A DNA stretch of 13,282 nt from Parcubacteria group bacterium GW2011_GWD2_43_10 (GTDB lineage: Bacteria; Patescibacteriota; Patescibacteriia; Veblenbacterales; UBA10138). The position numbers were made by a program, and so were the translations under genes. The notes beneath the pieces are model-generated. The model saw nothing but the letters and a program-made list of their open reading frames with translations, did no database searches and was not told the origin of the DNA. The stretch lies in contig LCEZ01000012.1 of NCBI GenBank assembly GCA_000995845.1, forward strand, positions 1 to 13,282, written 5' to 3'. Below, piece by piece: positions 11,972 to 13,282 of the stretch. The stretch's first letter is position 1, and every line of letters starts with the position of its first letter.

Positions 11972-13282
11972 TTAAGGTTTTCTCATAGTTTGGGTAACTC
12001 GCTCAGCCGCGGCCGATAAAGCTTGATCTATGGGCGTACCAACTAGAACTTGCTTAATCATATCCTGAAAAACACTTTGGGTTGAAGTGAAGTCATATCC
12101 TCGGTACCAAGTTTTGGCGGTTAATACCTGAGCGGCTGGTATGCCCAAATCCTCGTCAGCAATCTGAGCCGTAACAAATTCTCGCTGAGCAGTGGGCTGT
12201 TTAGCACTTTCTAAATATTTTTTAGCTTCAGCCGGGGTAGTGATGAATTGAATTAAATCCCAAGCCTCAGTTTGATGAGTGCTTTGTTTCAGCACGGTCT
12301 CAATAAAGTAGTTGGCATAATATGATGTTTGAAAACTGCCCTCAATTTGAGGAAAGTTAGCTAAACCAATGCGTATTTTGGGCGCCATAGCTTTTAGGTT
12401 TGGTAAATCACGCCAATAACCAAAAACAAATCCAAGCTTGCCGGCGGCAAAAGCTTCGCGAGCATTGATCTGGTCAGCTGACCAGCTGTAAGTTTCTTTG
12501 CTAGGATTGGCAAAATCAGTGTAGAAGCGCAAAGCGTCTAAACCTGGTGAGTAGCTTTCGCCTTGTACCGAGATTGGCTTTTGAAAAGAAGCACTGCCGC
12601 CAGTCATCATCGGTGTGCCATTTTGTAACATCAGCGCCGAAACTATATCAAAAGAATAGGGAATATTTTCCGCTGTGCCCAAAGCCGCACCGTTTTGCAG
12701 CAACCGACCCAGCTTATCCAGTTTGGTGATTGCTTGTGAAGCTTCCTTAAACTCATTCCAGGTTTTTGGGGCTTCAGGAAATTGCGCGGCCGTCAGCAGA
12801 TCAACATTATAAAAAATTAACAGAGTATCTAAATTTAAGGGCAAGCCGTAAATTTTACTATCAAAATAAACATCATTTACCACAGTGTCAACATAGCGGG
12901 CTTTTATGGATTTGAGATCTAGTGAGTTAATTTCTTTTAAGACCCAGCGCGGTTCTTTTTTAAAGGTGCCGGTTAATTCCAGATAAGGCAGAGTTAAAGT
13001 CGGTGGCAAGGGGGCTAACCGGTGCTGCCAGCCTCGTAACCAGGTGTTAGGCAGTGACACTACATCTGGTGCTCGGCCGTCAGCCAGAGCCTGAATTAAA
13101 GCACTTTCCAGCTCCTCTTCTCTTATTTGGCTGACATTAACTGAAACGTTTGGCCTAATTTTTTTATAGTCATTTAGCAATATGTCAAAATTCTGCTTTG
13201 AGCCGCCCACCCGCCACCAATTAAGAGAGACGGCCTTGGCAGCGGCTTCTTGGGCCTCTCTACTACCGCCCTTACAGCCAAA
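11972..13282 (-). CDS. Extracellular solute-binding lipoprotein, family 1 (5' end outside window)
   Basis: The frame is open to the window edge, so 436 residues are visible. The first three read FGC, and that Cys at residue 3 looks like a lipobox cysteine followed by KGGS. The signal peptide is thus cut off by the edge, and the GTG at 13210 is an internal valine. After a short Ala-rich helix comes SLNWWRVGG, the usual first strand of family 1 binding proteins (LTWW), then DYKKIRPNVSVNV, DGRAPDVVSLP, YGLPLNLDTLLIFYNVDLL, PKTWNEF, and AAGKLGFVFGYW. These are standard landmarks of the sugar-type SBP_bac_1 fold (Pfam PF01547). It should sit outside the membrane and bind a sugar or oligosaccharide for an ABC importer. 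No permease is in view. It precedes the four pilin genes on the same strand, 30 bases from P4. Confidence 0.88.
   Translation of the reverse strand, partial: FGCKGGSREAQEAAAKAVSLNWWRVGGSKQNFDILLNDYKKIRPNVSVNVSQIREEELESALIQALADGRAPDVVSLPNTWLRGWQHRLAPLPPTLTLPYLELTGTFKKEPRWVLKEINSLDLKSIKARYVDTVVNDVYFDSKIYGLPLNLDTLLIFYNVDLLTAAQFPEAPKTWNEFKEASQAITKLDKLGRLLQNGAALGTAENIPYSFDIVSALMLQNGTPMMTGGSASFQKPISVQGESYSPGLDALRFYTDFANPSKETYSWSADQINAREAFAAGKLGFVFGYWRDLPNLKAMAPKIRIGLANFPQIEGSFQTSYYANYFIETVLKQSTHQTEAWDLIQFITTPAEAKKYLESAKQPTAQREFVTAQIADEDLGIPAAQVLTAKTWYRGYDFTSTQSVFQDMIKQVLVGTPIDQALSAAAERVTQTMRKP

Noticed and set aside
12470..12485. Perfect 16-bp palindrome CTGGTCAGCTGACCAG inside the solute-binding protein gene
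   Set aside because: With eight independent matches needed, a window this size has a fair chance of holding one. It is in-frame ordinary coding sequence with no loop, spacing or context pointing to a site.
13208..13210. GTG at 13210 as the start of the solute-binding protein
   Set aside because: The same frame stays open to the window edge and reads FGC-KGGS..SLNWWRVGG. The lipobox-like Cys and the family's first strand lie upstream of this codon, so it is an internal valine.
1..13282. Recoded UGA (as glycine) as found in some Patescibacteria such as Gracilibacteria and SR1
   Set aside because: The GT87-like gene ends naturally at TGA (3780-3782) overlapping the next start, and conserved proteins here have full normal lengths with ordinary glycine codons. 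The standard code fits.

Overview
The window is AT-rich bacterial DNA using the standard code (genes end in TAA, TAG and TGA). Several points suggest a member of the Candidate Phyla Radiation (Patescibacteria, probably Parcubacteria-like). It has small pilin-like proteins of the two-helix VirB2/TrbC type in several paralogous copies, a TrmB-like regulator tail, a yebC-ruvC pair followed by a small membrane protein, mostly weak or absent Shine-Dalgarno sequences, and large membrane glycosyltransferases with no complete lipopolysaccharide or teichoic acid pathway in view. This placement is inferred from gene content; no rRNA is present to confirm it.

Layout. (1) 1-170, plus strand: the C-terminal end of a TrmB-like regulator, followed by a bidirectional hairpin terminator. 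(2) 271-2416, minus strand: a yebC-ruvC-small membrane protein operon, reading right to left from a promoter near 2463-2491, then a separately promoted 96-residue protein of unknown function with a CPRC motif. (3) 2508-9466, plus strand: a tightly packed five-gene sugar operon. It holds a GT87-like membrane mannosyltransferase, a bifunctional phosphoglucose/phosphomannose isomerase, an STT3/PMT-like GT-C protein, a 765-residue PTPS_related/YfhO-like membrane protein and a soluble polyprenyl-phosphate-mannose synthase. It ends at a strong bidirectional terminator. (4) 9564-13282, minus strand, convergent with region 3: a family 1 extracellular solute-binding lipoprotein whose start lies beyond the right edge, then four secreted pilin-like proteins carrying five copies of the GG..W(M/I)(T/S)AAG....KK helix-loop-helix module.

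How the genes may work together. The isomerase makes mannose 6-phosphate. After steps encoded elsewhere, the GT2 enzyme would load mannose onto a polyprenyl phosphate lipid. The three multi-pass proteins are of the type that uses lipid-linked sugars on the outer face of the membrane. The convergent operon exports pilin-like proteins and a sugar-type binding lipoprotein to that same face. A mannosylated surface or pilus made from these two neighbouring operons is a reasonable hypothesis, but only proximity supports it.

The least ordinary features are as follows. The pilin cluster has one tandem double-module member and one member with 14 cysteines. A perfect 14-bp inverted repeat lies inside the signal-peptide coding region of the last pilin. 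Only one pilin gene has both a near-consensus promoter and a near-consensus ribosome binding site. An inverted repeat buries the ruvC ribosome binding site. No stretch longer than about 160 bases lacks a gene.
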